64,000 nucleotides of DNA. Source: Pseudomonas sp. GM21 (GTDB lineage: Bacteria; Pseudomonadota; Gammaproteobacteria; Pseudomonadales; Pseudomonadaceae). The stretch lies in contig NZ_AKJS01000107.1 of assembly GCF_000282215.1 (NCBI RefSeq), positions 62,001 to 126,000 of the forward strand, read 5' to 3'. The position numbers and the translations under genes are program-made. The notes below the pieces were generated by a model that was not told the origin of the DNA, did no database searches, and was given only the letters and a program-made list of their open reading frames with translations. Below are positions 62,922 through 64,000 of this stretch, piece by piece; position 1 is the stretch's first letter, and every line of letters begins with the position of its first letter.

Positions 62922-64000
62922 GTGAGCATCTCAACCACCATTTTGTTGTCACATTGGGAGAAAGGCTCAGGAGACGCTGAACGTCTTTGTGCAGATTTAT
63001 TACGAATAGATGCGTTTGAAGATGTTGATCCTCAACATCCACTTGGCGGCCCGGATGGTGGGAAGGATATTCTCTGCAGCAAAGACGGCAACACCTTCGT
63101 CGCGGCCGTTCATTTCCCGCGCAATCCTATTACTTTTGCCGCCACCACCGCGAAATGCGCCTCCGACCTAGAAGCGTCGCTCAAACATAATCGAAACGGT
63201 TTTATTTTCTTAACAAACCAAGAGCTGACAGTCAGCGAGCGTAGTACGCTGGAAAAGATGGCAGCAGGCAAGCGTAAGCGTTGTCTGATTTACCACCGCG
63301 AGCGTCTTCGCGTAATGCTGGACTCCCCCGCCGGATATGGCCTTCGCCTTCGGCATTTGGGAACGGCCATGAGCAATGAAGAGCAGGCTGCCTTCTTCGC
63401 GACGTCGAGCCAGAGCTTTACAGATGCCCTCAATGTCCAAACTCGGGCCATCGACTCCCTCGCTCGACGTATTGACCGATTTGGTCAGCAAGGGCTGACG
63501 TTTATAAGAAACACCGCCGCTGTAGTCGCCAACGCCGTGCGGGGCGAGCACACCGCAGTAGGCGCGATGCTTGAGGCGGCTGCAGCGACAAGCTTCAAGC
63601 GAGCCCTGGAAGATCCCAAGGATGCCGTTAGCACCCATCTGAGTGCCCCATTACTTCGTTATGTGCACCGGTTGATCCAAGCGATTGACCCGGCAGTAGC
63701 GGGCAAGTTTCGCGAGACTCAGGTGTGGCTTGTCGACCCAACAGGTAATCCGACTCCCGGCGTTGAAAGCCCTTCTTGGGATAAGGTCACTGCTCTAGTC
63801 AAAGAACTCCTTGAGGACTGGAACCGCGATTACGCGGGATTGCTCGAAAATGTAGATATGGTGATCCCTTCTATCGCGCGTTTCTTCCACCGATTGGTTT
63901 GGATACATCCTTTCATTGACGGAAATGGCCGCGTCGCCAGGGCGATCCTCGCTCTTCAGGCTCGGGAACTATTGGGCCTACTCGAAGACCCTGTCCTGGA
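62922..64000 (+). CDS. Restriction-endonuclease-like/Fic fusion protein, cut by window end
   Basis: The frame is open from GTG at 62922 to the window end (359 codons) and continues outside. Residues about 35-115 form a domain like degenerate restriction endonucleases: PLGGPDGGKDILCS followed by a strand ending AAVHFP, where the E/Q-x-K lysine is not seen. Residues 225-359 are a Fic domain with the complete HPFIDGNGRVAR motif (His329). Fic enzymes move AMP or other nucleotides to target proteins. The start is uncertain because of weak ribosome binding; GTG gives a full N-terminal domain. No inhibitory antitoxin gene is seen upstream. Confidence 0.8.
   Translation, partial: MSISTTILLSHWEKGSGDAERLCADLLRIDAFEDVDPQHPLGGPDGGKDILCSKDGNTFVAAVHFPRNPITFAATTAKCASDLEASLKHNRNGFIFLTNQELTVSERSTLEKMAAGKRKRCLIYHRERLRVMLDSPAGYGLRLRHLGTAMSNEEQAAFFATSSQSFTDALNVQTRAIDSLARRIDRFGQQGLTFIRNTAAVVANAVRGEHTAVGAMLEAAAATSFKRALEDPKDAVSTHLSAPLLRYVHRLIQAIDPAVAGKFRETQVWLVDPTGNPTPGVESPSWDKVTALVKELLEDWNRDYAGLLENVDMVIPSIARFFHRLVWIHPFIDGNGRVARAILALQARELLGLLEDPVL

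Larger units (their letters stand above)
43930..64000. mobile_element. Genomic island with integrase, Gp2-like replication protein and defence cargo
   Basis: From just before the integrase to the window end the sequence is AT-richer than the flanking core and carries a tyrosine integrase, a Gp2-like HUH protein, an AlpA-like regulator, DUF932 and RadC-like genes, and the methyltransferase-nuclease operon. The left boundary (about 43930) is placed by the change in content; no right junction or matching att repeat is in view. Confidence 0.75.

Noticed and set aside
62728..62925. 65-residue frame ending on the Fic gene start (GTGA overlap)
   Set aside because: The overlap is suggestive of coupling, but the sequence has internal near-repeats and no recognisable trait; not enough to call a gene.
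43930..64000. CRISPR array in the island
   Set aside because: No run of direct repeats with evenly sized unique spacers; the only tandem repeat is the three-unit 21-bp array, which has no spacers.

Overview
The window is chromosomal DNA from a Pseudomonas, most likely of the P. fluorescens group. Three things point there: the high-GC core genes; the gene order lnt - leuS-lptE-holA - lipAB - dacC-rlpA-mltB-rodA-mrdA-rlmH-rsfS-nadD-proA - ubiX-mpl - eatR/exaC/eat/eutBC - ppa, which follows the P. aeruginosa PA3984-PA4031 order as I remember it; and the palindromic intergenic repeats typical of fluorescens-group genomes. No database search was possible, so the species is inferred.

Positions 1-42.8 kb are core genome. 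1-10 kb: end of lnt, an ElyC-like envelope protein, leuS, lptE, holA, the ribosome-rescue gene arfA with its in-gene hairpin, a lytic transglycosylase and an LD-carboxypeptidase. 10.3-22 kb, almost all on the minus strand: lipoate synthesis (ybeD-lipB-lipA) and a long cell-elongation cluster (dacC, rlpA, mltB, rodA, mrdA, rlmH, rsfS, nadD, proA), with many genes overlapping or nearly touching. 22-31.7 kb: mpg, a DedA-PAP2 fusion, a LON-domain protein, lrgAB, a MaoC dehydratase, a MORN-repeat caspase-like lipoprotein, a YceK-like lipoprotein, ubiX and mpl. 31.7-40.3 kb: ethanolamine catabolism. A sigma-54 activator (eatR) faces exaC, and eat-eutB-eutC follow; I find well-spaced -24/-12 promoters before both exaC and eat. 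40.5-43.7 kb: DedA, MtfA, ppa and an S24-type repressor that has lost its catalytic serine.

From about 43.9 kb to the end of the window the DNA is a genomic island: AT-richer, with a tyrosine integrase at its left edge, an inovirus-Gp2-like HUH replication protein, an AlpA-like regulator, three 21-bp tandem repeats, and island housekeeping genes (DUF932, RadC-like, small membrane proteins). The cargo is a tight five-gene operon at 51.06-62.36 kb: a C5-cytosine DNA methyltransferase; an AAA-type ATPase with a Cys cluster; a protein of unknown fold; a 1823-residue protein carrying both a PD-(D/E)xK nuclease motif and a HerA/FtsK-type ATPase; and a Vsr-type endonuclease. The ATPase / unknown / giant HerA-ATPase order resembles DptF-DptG-DptH of phosphorothioation-dependent restriction, but here it is tied to cytosine methylation and Vsr, with no dnd genes in view. 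I could not match this gene set to a named defence system, and it is the best candidate for an undescribed one. A near-perfect LexA box lies 145 bp upstream of the methyltransferase. At the right edge an incomplete gene fuses a degenerate restriction-endonuclease-like domain to a Fic domain.

Dispersed repeats are a second theme: four classes of palindromic intergenic repeat, plus a 130-bp structured element in two copies, one upstream of dacC and one in the exaC leader, in the same orientation relative to the gene.
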